From Prosthecobacter debontii (GTDB taxonomy: Bacteria > Verrucomicrobiota > Verrucomicrobiia > Verrucomicrobiales > Verrucomicrobiaceae), in the NCBI GenBank assembly GCA_945860295.1, contig CAMAQH010000001.1:248001-312000 (forward strand): a stretch of 64,000 bases of DNA, read 5' to 3'. The notes beneath the pieces were generated by a model that had not been told where the DNA came from, ran no database searches, and saw nothing but the letters and a program-made list of their open reading frames with translations. Positions 1 to 9,137 of the stretch are shown piece by piece (within the stretch, counting starts at the first letter, position 1; each line of letters opens with the position of its first letter). Made by a program: the position numbers and the translations under genes.

Positions 1-1
1 A

Positions 2-328
2 AGTGCTTCGAGGTCTAGGCCAGAGCCGCAATCACCAGCCAAAATCGAGGCCGATGCGCTCGCCCTGAACATCCGCCATTACAGTCAACGTTTCGGCGGT
101 AACCCGGTCGGCTCCAATGCAGAGATCGTCAGGGAGATGACCGGCGGCAATCTCAAGGGGGCGACTTATCTACCCACTGAACTCAAGCGTCTGAATGACA
201 ACGGGGAACTCATCGACGCCTGGGGCACGCCTTACTTTTTTCATCAGAACGCCGCCAATTACATGGAAGTACGCTCTGCAGGTCCTGATAAGAAGATCTG
301 GACCACCGATGACGTGACTGCGCGCTGA
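2..328 (+). CDS. 3' end of a small protein with a pseudopilin-like tail (partial)
   Basis: The reading frame is open from the left edge of the window to a TGA at 326-328, so the N-terminus lies outside. The last ~75 residues match the C-terminus of the protein at 17312-17941: both have a Gly-Ser/Thr-Asn-Ala-Glu-Ile segment, then GELIDAWGTxYFFHQ, then an SAGPDK motif and a TxDD ending. This resembles the C-terminal signature of GspG-type type II secretion pseudopilins (D-x-WG-x-PY ... SxGxDxxxGTxDDI). An ATG at 137 is only an internal Met. The gene sits 128 bases before the first DUF1800 gene. By analogy with the second unit it is probably the last gene of a further DUF1800-DUF1501 unit to the left. 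Its function is unknown. Confidence 0.7.
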   Translation, partial: SASRSRPEPQSPAKIEADALALNIRHYSQRFGGNPVGSNAEIVREMTGGNLKGATYLPTELKRLNDNGELIDAWGTPYFFHQNAANYMEVRSAGPDKKIWTTDDVTAR

Positions 329-456
329 CGAGGGTTTTCTGCGCCTTGTTCAATACTGAAAGCTCGGCGGTGTGGAATAACGATAATTACTGCTTGACAT
401 GCAGGAGGCTAATCCCTCACATTAACCGTATTTGTTCTAGCTAAGGCTATCTTTGC

Positions 457-3400
457 ATGAAAACATCTCCTTTTCTCCTATCGTTTATGGGTCGTTTTGA
501 ACGACTCGCACTTCAGTTGATCGTGCTGGTCAGCGTCATCGGTATCTTGGTGACATCTGCAAATGCATACACTATTTCAACAACTACGGACTCCATCTCC
601 AAGGGCATATGGGGATTGAAATACGGTGTTTCAGAGGCGCAGTTAGCCGACTCGAATTGGCTCAATGCGGATACCGATGGCGACGGTCTCAAAAATGTCA
701 GTGAAATCGGCGCAGGCACCAATCCCTTTCTCGCTGCCGAACTGGTGAAGGTCACTTCAATCACGATGGCTGGAGCAGATGTGAGCCTGACTGTGCCCAC
801 GGTCTTAAATAAGAAATATGTCGTTCAGGGTTCTCAGACACTCAGTGGGTTTGATTACATTGAATCAGGCCCGTCTTTCTCAGCGCCAGGAACGGGAAGC
901 GATGTGACTTTGACCGCCACTAAGGGGACGAACAAGTTCTTCCGCGTGCTTGTGCATGACCTGGATTCTGATGGTGACATGGCAAGCGACTGGGCAGAGG
1001 TCGTTGCTGGCTATGACAAAAACAATGCAAACTCAGGTGGCGCCAGTTCGCCACGGGACGATGTGGTTCTGACCAGTGCCATTCCTTCTTCCAATGTCGT
1101 GACCGTCACAGTGACAAAGTCGAATGCTTTGCAGCCTGCGAATGCATTGAGCGCACCTATTGAGACTGGCTCGATCACCATCTCCCGCAGCGGCCCACTG
1201 AGGATTACCGACATCACTGTGCCTTTGCAAAAGTCAGGCACCGCAGACGCAGGAACCGACTATGAGCTACTCGATGTGCCGACGAGTATTACCTTCACTA
1301 AAGCTGCTAATGCCAATCAGGGCGGCGCTAGCTCTATCGTGATCAAGATCAATCCGAAGTTTAACAGCAGCCGCAAAACCAATGTGACGGCCATTGTTAA
1401 AGCGCTGGCAGGTGTTGGTTATACCCTGGGTTCTGCCGTCACGGGCGCTGTGGTGATCAATCCGACGGGGGTGGCGGAGGGCACAGGCCTGACGGGCAAG
1501 TATTATGCGAACGCGGCTACCAATTACACCAGTGGGAACAACTTTGGAGTCACGAAACCCAGCGAACTCCTGCTCACCCAGGTGGACTCGACGATCGATT
1601 TTACCAGTCCCTACAACGTCTCCACAAACCCAACGGGTTGGGACACACCCGCGCCGGGCACCACTCGGCCCATCACTACGACCACGGGTGTTTACTCCAT
1701 TCGCTGGACTGGGCAGGTGCTGCCGCAATACTCGGAAACCTACTCCTTTGATCTTCGCAGCAGAGAAGGTGGCAAGGTTTGGGTGAATGGCCGACTCATC
1801 ATTGATAAGTGGACCACGCAGAGCACGACGGAAAACATCAACACGATCGCATTGAAGGCTGGTGTCCTCTATGACATTAGGGTGGAGTACTTCAGCGCCG
1901 GAGCCACTCCTGAGGCACGTCTCTATTGGTGGAGTAACAGTCGGCCAAAACAAATCATTCCGCGTGAGCGCCTGTTTCCTGAGCCTGGTCAGGTTAACAA
2001 GCCAACGGCGATCACCTCATCCCTTGCCGCCGTCGGATATGAGGGCACTTCATTCAGTTTCAACATCATCTCTGCCGATATTAGTGGAGCCACTATTTAT
2101 GCTTTGGCCGCCACAAGCGGCCCTTTACCACCGGGACTCAGCATGTCGAGTGCTGGCGCGATCACTGGAATCCCCACACTTAAAGGTAACTACAATGTGG
2201 CGGTCAATGCTACCAACACAGCCTCTGGAACAGTGACAGGCAGTTCTGTTATCGACTTCACCATTTTCCCGACGGGCGGCGTCACCCGTGAGGTATTTGG
2301 TAATGCGGGCGGCAACAAGGTTTCCGACATCGCCGTCCCTTCAGGAGATCCGGGGCACACCACAATCGCCGCCATTGATGATCATTCAGATCGCTCGAAC
2401 AACACGGGTGTGCGTCTGCGGGGATACATCATTCCGCCCAAGACCGGCAATTATTACTTCTGGGTCGCTGCCAACAATGCGGCTGAACTCTGGATTTCCA
2501 ACGACTCACAATACGTCACCAAGGTCCTGCGGGCCTCGGTGACCGTGACTACTGGCTACAAAACATGGAATGCACAGACTAGTCAGCAGTCACCCTGGCT
2601 GTCATTGGTGGCCGGCGTGAAATATTATTTTGAAGTTCTGCACAACACGGGTGCTGACGCGGACGACCACGTGGCCGTCGGCTGGTGTCAGGATGACATC
2701 GGTACCGTTCCCTCGGTGGCTGGAGCACCCAATGCCACGGGCCTTCTGACTTCCATCCCGAACGGTGGCACGGCGCTACAGGGCTATCCGTTGAGTGGCG
2801 CGATGCCGGGCTTTGTGTGCCAGCCGTATGACTACCCCGCTGTTACACCGCCGTCTGGAAAACTCTATGCTTGTAATTTGGGACCTCAGGGAGGCGCTAT
2901 CACCTCTGCCAGCGGCTCCGCCAATATTCAGGTCAATGCGGCGGAGACGCAGGCCATCCTGCACTTCAGCTACCAAAATTTGGGATCGGCGCGTATCGCC
3001 TATCACCTCCACGTGGATAGCTACACCTCATCTCTTGCTCTTGGCTCGACGATCCATCCCCAGGGGGAAATCATCTTTGACATTGATGATGCGGATGCAC
3101 TCACCTCTCAGCAAACAGGGGATGGTGGTTACATTTGGGATTTCGGCGCTATCGGCAGTTTTTTAAATGCAGCCCAAGTCGTCGAGGCGATCAAGAGCGG
3201 GAAAGTTTACCTCAATGTTCACTCCGTCATTTATCCTGCTGGTGAGATTCGCGGCAATTTCAATCTGATCGAAGGCTCTCAAACCCCACCTAACGCCGCG
3301 CTATATACCGGTGCCAATGCTCCAGTTGCCACTGATTCCGCGACTGATGCCGTGCATGCTGCCCGCTTCTTGAACCAGGCGACTTTCGGTGCCAGCACGG

Positions 3401-6400
3401 CTGAAGTGGCGGCTGTGGCGGCAGGTTTCGACAATTGGATTGATGCCCAACTCGTCAAGCCAGCATCTCGCACATCCAACGATGTCGTTGCTGGGATCAC
3501 CGCAGACATCAATAGTCCCTATCCGACATCGCTTTTCACCAACACTTGGTGGAAAAATTCCATTACCGGCCAGGATCAGTTACGCCAGCGACTGGCGTTT
3601 GCCCTGAGTGAGATCATGGTTATCTCCTGGGCCAATGATTCCGGTCCCTTGCAGAACAACGGGCGCATCCTTGCTGATTACTATGATCAGCTCGTGGATT
3701 ACGTTCTGCCGACTGCTGGGTTGGCCAATAGCGGCAACTTTCGCGGTATCCTAAAGGCGGTCACGTTGACGCCTGCGATGGGGCTTTACCTCGACATGCG
3801 GGCCAATCAGATCGGGGACGTCATTCTCGGACGCATTCCAAACGAGAACTATGCGCGCGAAATTATGCAACTCTTCTCCATTGGAATCTATCGGATGTGG
3901 GACGATGGCCGGTTCGTATTAGGTTCTGACGCTGGACTCGTCGCCACCTACACGCAGTCTAATATTGTTGGCCTCTCCAATTTGTTGACCGGCTGGAACT
4001 ACGCGCAAGCCAATCAGGGGAACGGGCGTGCCCCAAGCAGTTTCGGTCCGGGTGCGGACTTCCTAAATCCCATGGTCTTGGTTCCCGCTTATCATGAGCT
4101 GGGCCCCAAGCTACTCTTGAATCATGTGGTCAGCCCGCCCGCGACGGGTCGCACGCCTCGTGTGGACATCTCAAACATCGCCACAGGCAATCCTGTTTGC
4201 ACAATCACTACGAAGACAGTTCACGGTCTAAAAACCGGCGACACCATCATCATCAGTGGCGTCGCAGGTGGAGCGTTTGTTGGTAGCATCAATAATTCAT
4301 TCCAAGCGACAGTTACTGCTGCGAATGCCTTCACTGTTCCGGTGGTATGCACGGCGTTGGTCAACAACCAGGGAACGGTCACTGGTGCCACAGTCATCCA
4401 GCCAGCATACACGATTCCGAGTGCCCCTCTGGCTATCGGTGTCCCGCCTGTGTCAGGCTCACAGGCTGATAACAGCGGCGCCGGTGCTGGGCACCCGTTT
4501 GACCAATACGGTCTCAAGGAGTTGGACCTAGCGATCGACACCATCGTCAACAACGACAACGTGCCCCCATACATCTGCCGGCAGCTCATTCAGCGCCTTG
4601 TTACCAGTGATCCGAGTCCCGGTTACGTGTATCGCGTGGTGCAGAAGTTCAAAAACAACGGCTCAGGTGTTCGCGGTGACTTGGCTGCGGTCTTCAGGCA
4701 AATTCTGACGGATGGCGAGGCTCGCCGCAGCACCGCAGCCCAGGCCTCCACCAACTTTGGAAAACAACGGGAGCCAATGTTGCGCCTTACTGGCGTCGCC
4801 CGTGCCTTCCCAGCAAGCGCCTACACGGGCACTTACGCCCAGCTCACGGGACTCAGTGCCAACAAGCTGCGGCTTGTCACCTCGACCCCAAATGACTTCA
4901 GCGCTGGCTTCACTGTCGCCTTGGATTTTCGGGGTAACTACGTAACTCCGATGCCAGCGCTGCCGAACCCCCACACCAATCCCACGAGCCAGTCCTACGG
5001 CATCGGCACGACGACGGCCATCGCCGCCACTCACCTTGACGTTGCAGTCGTCTCCGCACCCACCACGTCCCCAACCAGCTTCACCTGCTCCAAGCCGCAC
5101 GGCATGACCGGATCTAAAACGATCTGGTTCCTTGGATTGAGTGGGAAGTTCTCTGATGTCTCGATCAACTCTGGCGGGAAAACGGCGACAGTAGTGGACT
5201 CCACCACCTTCACTGTTCCGATTACCGTGACGAATGCCTTCCAGATTGCGTCCATTTCCATCGGCACTCCGTGCACGGTGACGACAACGACTCCGCATGG
5301 CTTACCTGTAGGAGTTACAACAGGCGTCACCCTAAATGGTGTCACGGGTGGAACATTTAGTGGGGGAGCCACATCCATCAACGGAAACGGAACTTTCAAT
5401 GTGACGAATGTGACTGCGAACACCTTCACGGTCGCCTCCTCTACAAATGTTTCTGTCACCTGCTCCGCAGTGCCGACCGCCTACACCACTTGGCGCATGT
5501 GCAGCAATCCGGTGCGTGTCACCACTGTAACACCACACGGCCTTGCCAATGGAGATAGCGTCACCGTCTCCGGTGTTTCCGGTGGCTCATTCAGCCCAGC
5601 AAGCGCGTTAAACCTAAACCCGGCCGGCGCCTACATAGTAAGTGGCATTGACCCTTCTGACCCGACAGGCTTCACGCTCGCCGCTGTAAGTTGCATCTCG
5701 CCCTCGACCCCGAATAGCGGGAATATCGTCGGCTCCAGCACCCTGGAGGTCACCGATCCCAGCATGGTCCTTGCCACTTACACCCAGACTCAAGGTAGCA
5801 GTACGATGACCGTAAACACGGCAGGACCCGAAACCAATAAGGCCGTTCCTAGCACCGCGACGATTCTCAAGAGCAAGGTGTACATTTCAGTCCTTAGCCG
5901 GACTGCTGTGCTTCCGCTCACCAGCATGGCTATCAATACGAACCCGGTGCAGATTACCAAGGCCAATCATGGGCTGAACAATGGTGATACGGTCACGATC
6001 TCCGGCGTCACCACAGGCTCGTTCACTGGCGGTTTACCCAACATCAATCGCACCCACACTGTCGCCGTCATTGATGCCAATACTTTCACAGTACCAGTAG
6101 CTCTGGGTGCCACACCTCCGGCCGCTCCAGGGACCGCGACCGGCACTTTCGGCCCACAGGCGGCCAACAGCGTCTATGAGGTGCAGGCCAATGCTGGAAA
6201 CACATTCACCGTGTTTACGGCGGATACACCGACGGCGACGCGCACGGGCAGCGTGTTGATTCCGAAGATCCCCACGAGCTACAGCCCGATGAGCGGCAAC
6301 ACGATTGTCCAGTTTAACACCAACGTGAATCATCACATTAATCCAGCGGTGGCCACTCAAATTTGGGTGGACGTTCCCGTCAATGTCACGGTGCTGACAG

Positions 6401-7131
6401 ATGCTGAGTACACCGTCCCCACCACCGCAGTCCCAGCGACCATCACGTCGGCTCTGGGGGTTGTGGACGAGGACCATTTTAAGACTTCGTATCTGCCTAC
6501 CAGCTTAAACGGTGGAACGTATCCGTTGCCATCAGGCTCGAACAACAGTGTCGTCGTATGGCCCCTCGCCCCTGCACCACAGGGCCGCTCGGGAACCGTG
6601 ACCGTCAATCAAAGCACCTATGTTTTAGGTTCGACCGAAAGTACGCTGACGCAATCTCCGCTCAATGCCCCAACGGTGTTCAACTACTTCCTGCCCGACT
6701 ACAAGTTCCCAGGGACACTGGCAAACAATGGTTTGGATTCGCCTGAATTTCAGCTCTCGACAGATACCAACCTGACGAACCTGACAAACAGTCTAACAAA
6801 TATGTTTATCTCTACAAGCGGTGGTAATGGAAACCTGAATGGACTCAGCAGCTTCAATGCAGGCGGCGGCTCGGTCGTCATGAACATTGAACCATACATG
6901 GCCGATGCGAAGACTGCCAACGCAGGCATACCAGCACTGATTGACGAGCTGTCTAACCTCCTGGTGGGTGCGCCGTTGATAGCGGGCACAAAAACGGCCA
7001 TTCAGTCTTTTGTCGCCAACACGACGAACTTCCCAATGACAGGCTCGGGCACAAATTTACAGAAGCGTGACCGGGTGCGTGCGATCATCCACCTCATCAT
7101 TACCTCCACGGAATACGCTGTTCAGAAATAG
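457..7131 (+). CDS. Giant secreted DUF1800 protein with PA14, Ig-like and CHRD modules (unit A)
   Basis: A 2,224-residue exported protein. Domains in order: N-terminal signal segment ending near ANA (~38); two calcium-binding-type TSP3/EF-like loops (DTDGDGLKN ~70-91, DLDSDGDMASDW ~168-190); a Calx-beta-like stretch (~238-303); PA14 (~341-510, RWTGQVLPQYSETY and KVWVNGRLIID); a putative Ig (He_PIG) domain (~517-602, GPLPPGLSMS); a second PA14-like domain (~608-755, [18 protein letters not shown]); a CHRD domain (~795-938, HPQGEIIFDIDDAD and GEIRGNF); and DUF1800 from ~965 ([11 protein letters not shown]) to the C-terminus. DUF1800 is interrupted twice by repeats with PHGL..GD..TISGV..GxF and NTFTV motifs (~1235-1320 and ~1530-2010); its C-terminal part resumes at [19 protein letters not shown]1800 proteins usually pair with DUF1501 proteins, as here; their activity is not established. 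PA14 and CHRD suggest glycan or matrix binding outside the cell (inference). Confidence 0.9.
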   Translation: MKTSPFLLSFMGRFERLALQLIVLVSVIGILVTSANAYTISTTTDSISKGIWGLKYGVSEAQLADSNWLNADTDGDGLKNVSEIGAGTNPFLAAELVKVTSITMAGADVSLTVPTVLNKKYVVQGSQTLSGFDYIESGPSFSAPGTGSDVTLTATKGTNKFFRVLVHDLDSDGDMASDWAEVVAGYDKNNANSGGASSPRDDVVLTSAIPSSNVVTVTVTKSNALQPANALSAPIETGSITISRSGPLRITDITVPLQKSGTADAGTDYELLDVPTSITFTKAANANQGGASSIVIKINPKFNSSRKTNVTAIVKALAGVGYTLGSAVTGAVVINPTGVAEGTGLTGKYYANAATNYTSGNNFGVTKPSELLLTQVDSTIDFTSPYNVSTNPTGWDTPAPGTTRPITTTTGVYSIRWTGQVLPQYSETYSFDLRSREGGKVWVNGRLIIDKWTTQSTTENINTIALKAGVLYDIRVEYFSAGATPEARLYWWSNSRPKQIIPRERLFPEPGQVNKPTAITSSLAAVGYEGTSFSFNIISADISGATIYALAATSGPLPPGLSMSSAGAITGIPTLKGNYNVAVNATNTASGTVTGSSVIDFTIFPTGGVTREVFGNAGGNKVSDIAVPSGDPGHTTIAAIDDHSDRSNNTGVRLRGYIIPPKTGNYYFWVAANNAAELWISNDSQYVTKVLRASVTVTTGYKTWNAQTSQQSPWLSLVAGVKYYFEVLHNTGADADDHVAVGWCQDDIGTVPSVAGAPNATGLLTSIPNGGTALQGYPLSGAMPGFVCQPYDYPAVTPPSGKLYACNLGPQGGAITSASGSANIQVNAAETQAILHFSYQNLGSARIAYHLHVDSYTSSLALGSTIHPQGEIIFDIDDADALTSQQTGDGGYIWDFGAIGSFLNAAQVVEAIKSGKVYLNVHSVIYPAGEIRGNFNLIEGSQTPPNAALYTGANAPVATDSATDAVHAARFLNQATFGASTAEVAAVAAGFDNWIDAQLVKPASRTSNDVVAGITADINSPYPTSLFTNTWWKNSITGQDQLRQRLAFALSEIMVISWANDSGPLQNNGRILADYYDQLVDYVLPTAGLANSGNFRGILKAVTLTPAMGLYLDMRANQIGDVILGRIPNENYAREIMQLFSIGIYRMWDDGRFVLGSDAGLVATYTQSNIVGLSNLLTGWNYAQANQGNGRAPSSFGPGADFLNPMVLVPAYHELGPKLLLNHVVSPPATGRTPRVDISNIATGNPVCTITTKTVHGLKTGDTIIISGVAGGAFVGSINNSFQATVTAANAFTVPVVCTALVNNQGTVTGATVIQPAYTIPSAPLAIGVPPVSGSQADNSGAGAGHPFDQYGLKELDLAIDTIVNNDNVPPYICRQLIQRLVTSDPSPGYVYRVVQKFKNNGSGVRGDLAAVFRQILTDGEARRSTAAQASTNFGKQREPMLRLTGVARAFPASAYTGTYAQLTGLSANKLRLVTSTPNDFSAGFTVALDFRGNYVTPMPALPNPHTNPTSQSYGIGTTTAIAATHLDVAVVSAPTTSPTSFTCSKPHGMTGSKTIWFLGLSGKFSDVSINSGGKTATVVDSTTFTVPITVTNAFQIASISIGTPCTVTTTTPHGLPVGVTTGVTLNGVTGGTFSGGATSINGNGTFNVTNVTANTFTVASSTNVSVTCSAVPTAYTTWRMCSNPVRVTTVTPHGLANGDSVTVSGVSGGSFSPASALNLNPAGAYIVSGIDPSDPTGFTLAAVSCISPSTPNSGNIVGSSTLEVTDPSMVLATYTQTQGSSTMTVNTAGPETNKAVPSTATILKSKVYISVLSRTAVLPLTSMAINTNPVQITKANHGLNNGDTVTISGVTTGSFTGGLPNINRTHTVAVIDANTFTVPVALGATPPAAPGTATGTFGPQAANSVYEVQANAGNTFTVFTADTPTATRTGSVLIPKIPTSYSPMSGNTIVQFNTNVNHHINPAVATQIWVDVPVNVTVLTDAEYTVPTTAVPATITSALGVVDEDHFKTSYLPTSLNGGTYPLPSGSNNSVVVWPLAPAPQGRSGTVTVNQSTYVLGSTESTLTQSPLNAPTVFNYFLPDYKFPGTLANNGLDSPEFQLSTDTNLTNLTNSLTNMFISTSGGNGNLNGLSSFNAGGGSVVMNIEPYMADAKTANAGIPALIDELSNLLVGAPLIAGTKTAIQSFVANTTNFPMTGSGTNLQKRDRVRAIIHLIITSTEYAVQK
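4160..6480 (+). repeat. FCCH-like protein repeats inside the unit A DUF1800 gene
   Basis: At least five divergent copies of a ~55-70-residue module, plus one weaker copy, are encoded at roughly 4160-4350, 5040-5220, 5245-5460, 5500-5700, 5925-6120 and 6280-6480. The recurring pattern is [T/V]-T-x-x-x-HGL-x-x-G-[D/T]-x-[V/I]-x-[I/L]-x-G-V-x-G-G-x-F, followed by N-[T/A]-F-T-V. The first copy is separated from the rest by ~700 bases of DUF1800 sequence, so the modules interrupt DUF1800 at two places. The pattern recalls the beta-barrel module labelled 'ubiquitin-activating enzyme E1 FCCH' in domain databases, which also occurs in bacterial surface and phage proteins; no ubiquitin system is implied. 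Confidence 0.6.
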
Positions 7132-7140
7132 TCCAAACTC

Positions 7141-8820
7141 ATGAAGACAGAACCCCATTTTCATCTATCACGCCGCAGTTTCCTGCAGCGGACCTCGCCT
7201 TCTGTACTCGGGGCGACTGCGATGAGTAATTGCCTTCGTGACCTGATTCTTCTCGACTCAGCCATGGCTTTCAGCACCCCTACTGACTACAAGGCGCTCG
7301 TCTGCGTCTTCCTTGGTGGCGGAAATGACGCGAACAACCTGATTATCCCCACGGCCGCGTCGGAGTACGCCAACTACGCCACCGTACGCACCCCTGTGCT
7401 GGCTCTTCCCAATGCGGACGGCAGTCCTGCCAAGGCCCTGCAACTCACTACGTCGGGTGGCGGGAATTACATCGACGCCGCCGGACACGAGTTTGGTCTG
7501 AACCCAGCAATGTTCGAAATTGCTCAGATGTTCAATCAGAATTCTGTTGGCGGTTACGACGCTCTTGGAGCCAAGGCGGCTGTCGTGCTAAACAGCGGTC
7601 CGTTGGTCTTTCCGATGACAAAAGCCCAGTATTTGGCCAACTCGATCAAGAAGCCGCCGCAGCTTTTCTCACACGCTGACCAAGTCACTCAGTGGCAGAC
7701 GTCGATTCCAGATCAACCGCCATCCACTGGCTGGGGGGGGCGCATCGCCGACCTCGTTCACAGCGCCAATCCCAAGCAACTGGCCCCCAATGATGCGCTA
7801 GATGTTTTAGCGACCTGCATCACGATCGCTGGTGCCAACACTTTTCAGATCGGTCAGAGCGTCCAGCAGTATGCCATGGGGACTGGCGGGGTTGTGTCTC
7901 TAGCGAATCCTAGCAATCCATCGACGGCCGCGACCGCTCGGGACACGGCACTCAGAACCATCCTTGGCATTGGCAAAGCGAACGTTAACGAATACACCAA
8001 CAACTACGCTAAGGCGTTGGATGGCACCATCGCTGCAGGCCAGGGCTTGAGCACGGCACTCACGGCCTCACCTATGGCTGCCTATTACAGCACCGTAGCC
8101 AATTGGAGTAAGACAGGCACTGCGCATCAAGTGGTCACCCCGAACGGCGGAACGACTTTCACATCAAGCTTGATGCAGCAGCTCAAGATGGTCGCTCAAA
8201 TTATTGAAGCTAGCTCGCGTAAGTCCACTGCAAACAGTGGACTCGGGATGAAACGGCAGATCTTTTTTGTGACCGTGGGTGGATACGACACTCACACCGG
8301 CCAGACAAACAATCCGTCCGTCAACGGAACACCGCCGACGACCAACGATGCCGCGGTCGTCATTGGTTCCCAGGCAAACCTGCTCGCAGAAGTTAGCCAG
8401 AGCATCCACAGCTTCATGAAGGCAATGCAAGCCATCGGAGTCCAACAGCAAACGACAGCCCCTGGTTCGGGCCTGCATACTGGAGTGAACTCCGTCACCT
8501 GCTTCACCGCCAGCGACTTCAACCGCACCTTCAAGTGCAACGGTCTCGGGAGCGATCATTCTTGGGGCAGTCATCACCTCGTCATCGGCGGCGCGGTCAA
8601 TGGACGGCAAACCTATGGCACCTTTCCAAACCTAACCATCAATGGGCCGGACGACACCGGTGGCGTTGGATCATGGATCCCCACAACTTCCGTCGATCAA
8701 TATGCCGCGACACTTTCCAAATGGTTTGGCCTGAGTCAGAGTGAACTAACCACCGTCTTCCCCAATCTCACGCGCTTTTTAGGCACTTATGCTGGTGGCT
8801 ATCTCGGTTTTATGGCTTAG
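7141..8820 (+). CDS. DUF1501 family secreted protein (unit A)
   Basis: A 559-residue DUF1501 protein. The N-terminus has a twin-arginine signal (SRRSFLQR, residues ~10-17), so it is predicted to be exported folded by Tat. Family hallmarks are CVFLGGGNDANN (~60), [11 protein letters not shown] (~380), TASDFNRTF and LGSDHSWGSHH (~460-480) and a GGAVNG turn. The His/Asp-rich motifs fit the alkaline phosphatase/sulfatase-like fold proposed for DUF1501, but no substrate is known. It starts 9 bases after the DUF1800 stop and is surely co-transcribed with it. It is a close paralogue of 15691-17292 (shared N-terminus MKTEPHF.. and C-terminus GGYLGFM). Confidence 0.9.
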   Translation: MKTEPHFHLSRRSFLQRTSPSVLGATAMSNCLRDLILLDSAMAFSTPTDYKALVCVFLGGGNDANNLIIPTAASEYANYATVRTPVLALPNADGSPAKALQLTTSGGGNYIDAAGHEFGLNPAMFEIAQMFNQNSVGGYDALGAKAAVVLNSGPLVFPMTKAQYLANSIKKPPQLFSHADQVTQWQTSIPDQPPSTGWGGRIADLVHSANPKQLAPNDALDVLATCITIAGANTFQIGQSVQQYAMGTGGVVSLANPSNPSTAATARDTALRTILGIGKANVNEYTNNYAKALDGTIAAGQGLSTALTASPMAAYYSTVANWSKTGTAHQVVTPNGGTTFTSSLMQQLKMVAQIIEASSRKSTANSGLGMKRQIFFVTVGGYDTHTGQTNNPSVNGTPPTTNDAAVVIGSQANLLAEVSQSIHSFMKAMQAIGVQQQTTAPGSGLHTGVNSVTCFTASDFNRTFKCNGLGSDHSWGSHHLVIGGAVNGRQTYGTFPNLTINGPDDTGGVGSWIPTTSVDQYAATLSKWFGLSQSELTTVFPNLTRFLGTYAGGYLGFMA

Positions 8821-9137
8821 CCAGATTGTCCTCAATTAAATCTGATCGCTAGTGCGCCACTATCTCTGGGGGCATTTTCCTTTGCTGGTTTAATTTAGCG
8901 CCCTCAGTCTAGTGACTAGCGGTGGCAATTCTGATGCGGTTATTCATCATTGAGGAGGCATAGTTCATACCCTCATAACGTGATTCGTTTCGCCGACTGA
9001 CGGCCCAAGTTGACATGGTGCTGGCAGAATTCGGTGCGTCTATGGGCTGCGATATTCTGTATAGTAGAGATTTAAACTCGACTTGTGGGGCTTAAATCCT
9101 GCAAGATCAAATGATCTAACTTTGAAGCCCAACTCGC
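8821..9137. other. Intergenic spacer between the two DUF1800-DUF1501 units
   Basis: These 317 bases hold no convincing gene. There is a weak stem (CAGATT 8822-8827 with AATCTG 8839-8844), a short palindrome CTAGTgACTAG at 8909-8919, and AGATCA-AA-TGATCT close to the next start. TTGACATG occurs at 9010-9017. The same octamer occurs at 394-401 upstream of the unit A DUF1800 gene, but neither copy has a good -10 box 16-18 bases downstream, so they are only promoter candidates. No U-tailed terminator is visible. Confidence 0.5.

Noticed and set aside
1267-1953. Long minus-strand frame opposite the unit A DUF1800 gene
   Set aside because: Low-complexity Arg/Gly-rich translation with no family features; it is a shadow of the strongly supported plus-strand gene.
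4160-6480. 'Ubiquitin-activating enzyme E1 FCCH' similarity as evidence of a ubiquitin-like system
   Set aside because: Only the beta module resembles it; there are no adenylation, E2 or ubiquitin-like genes nearby.
394-9017. TTGACATG at 394-401 and 9010-9017 as promoters of the DUF1800 genes
   Set aside because: Neither has an acceptable -10 hexamer 16-18 bases downstream; kept only as a remark.
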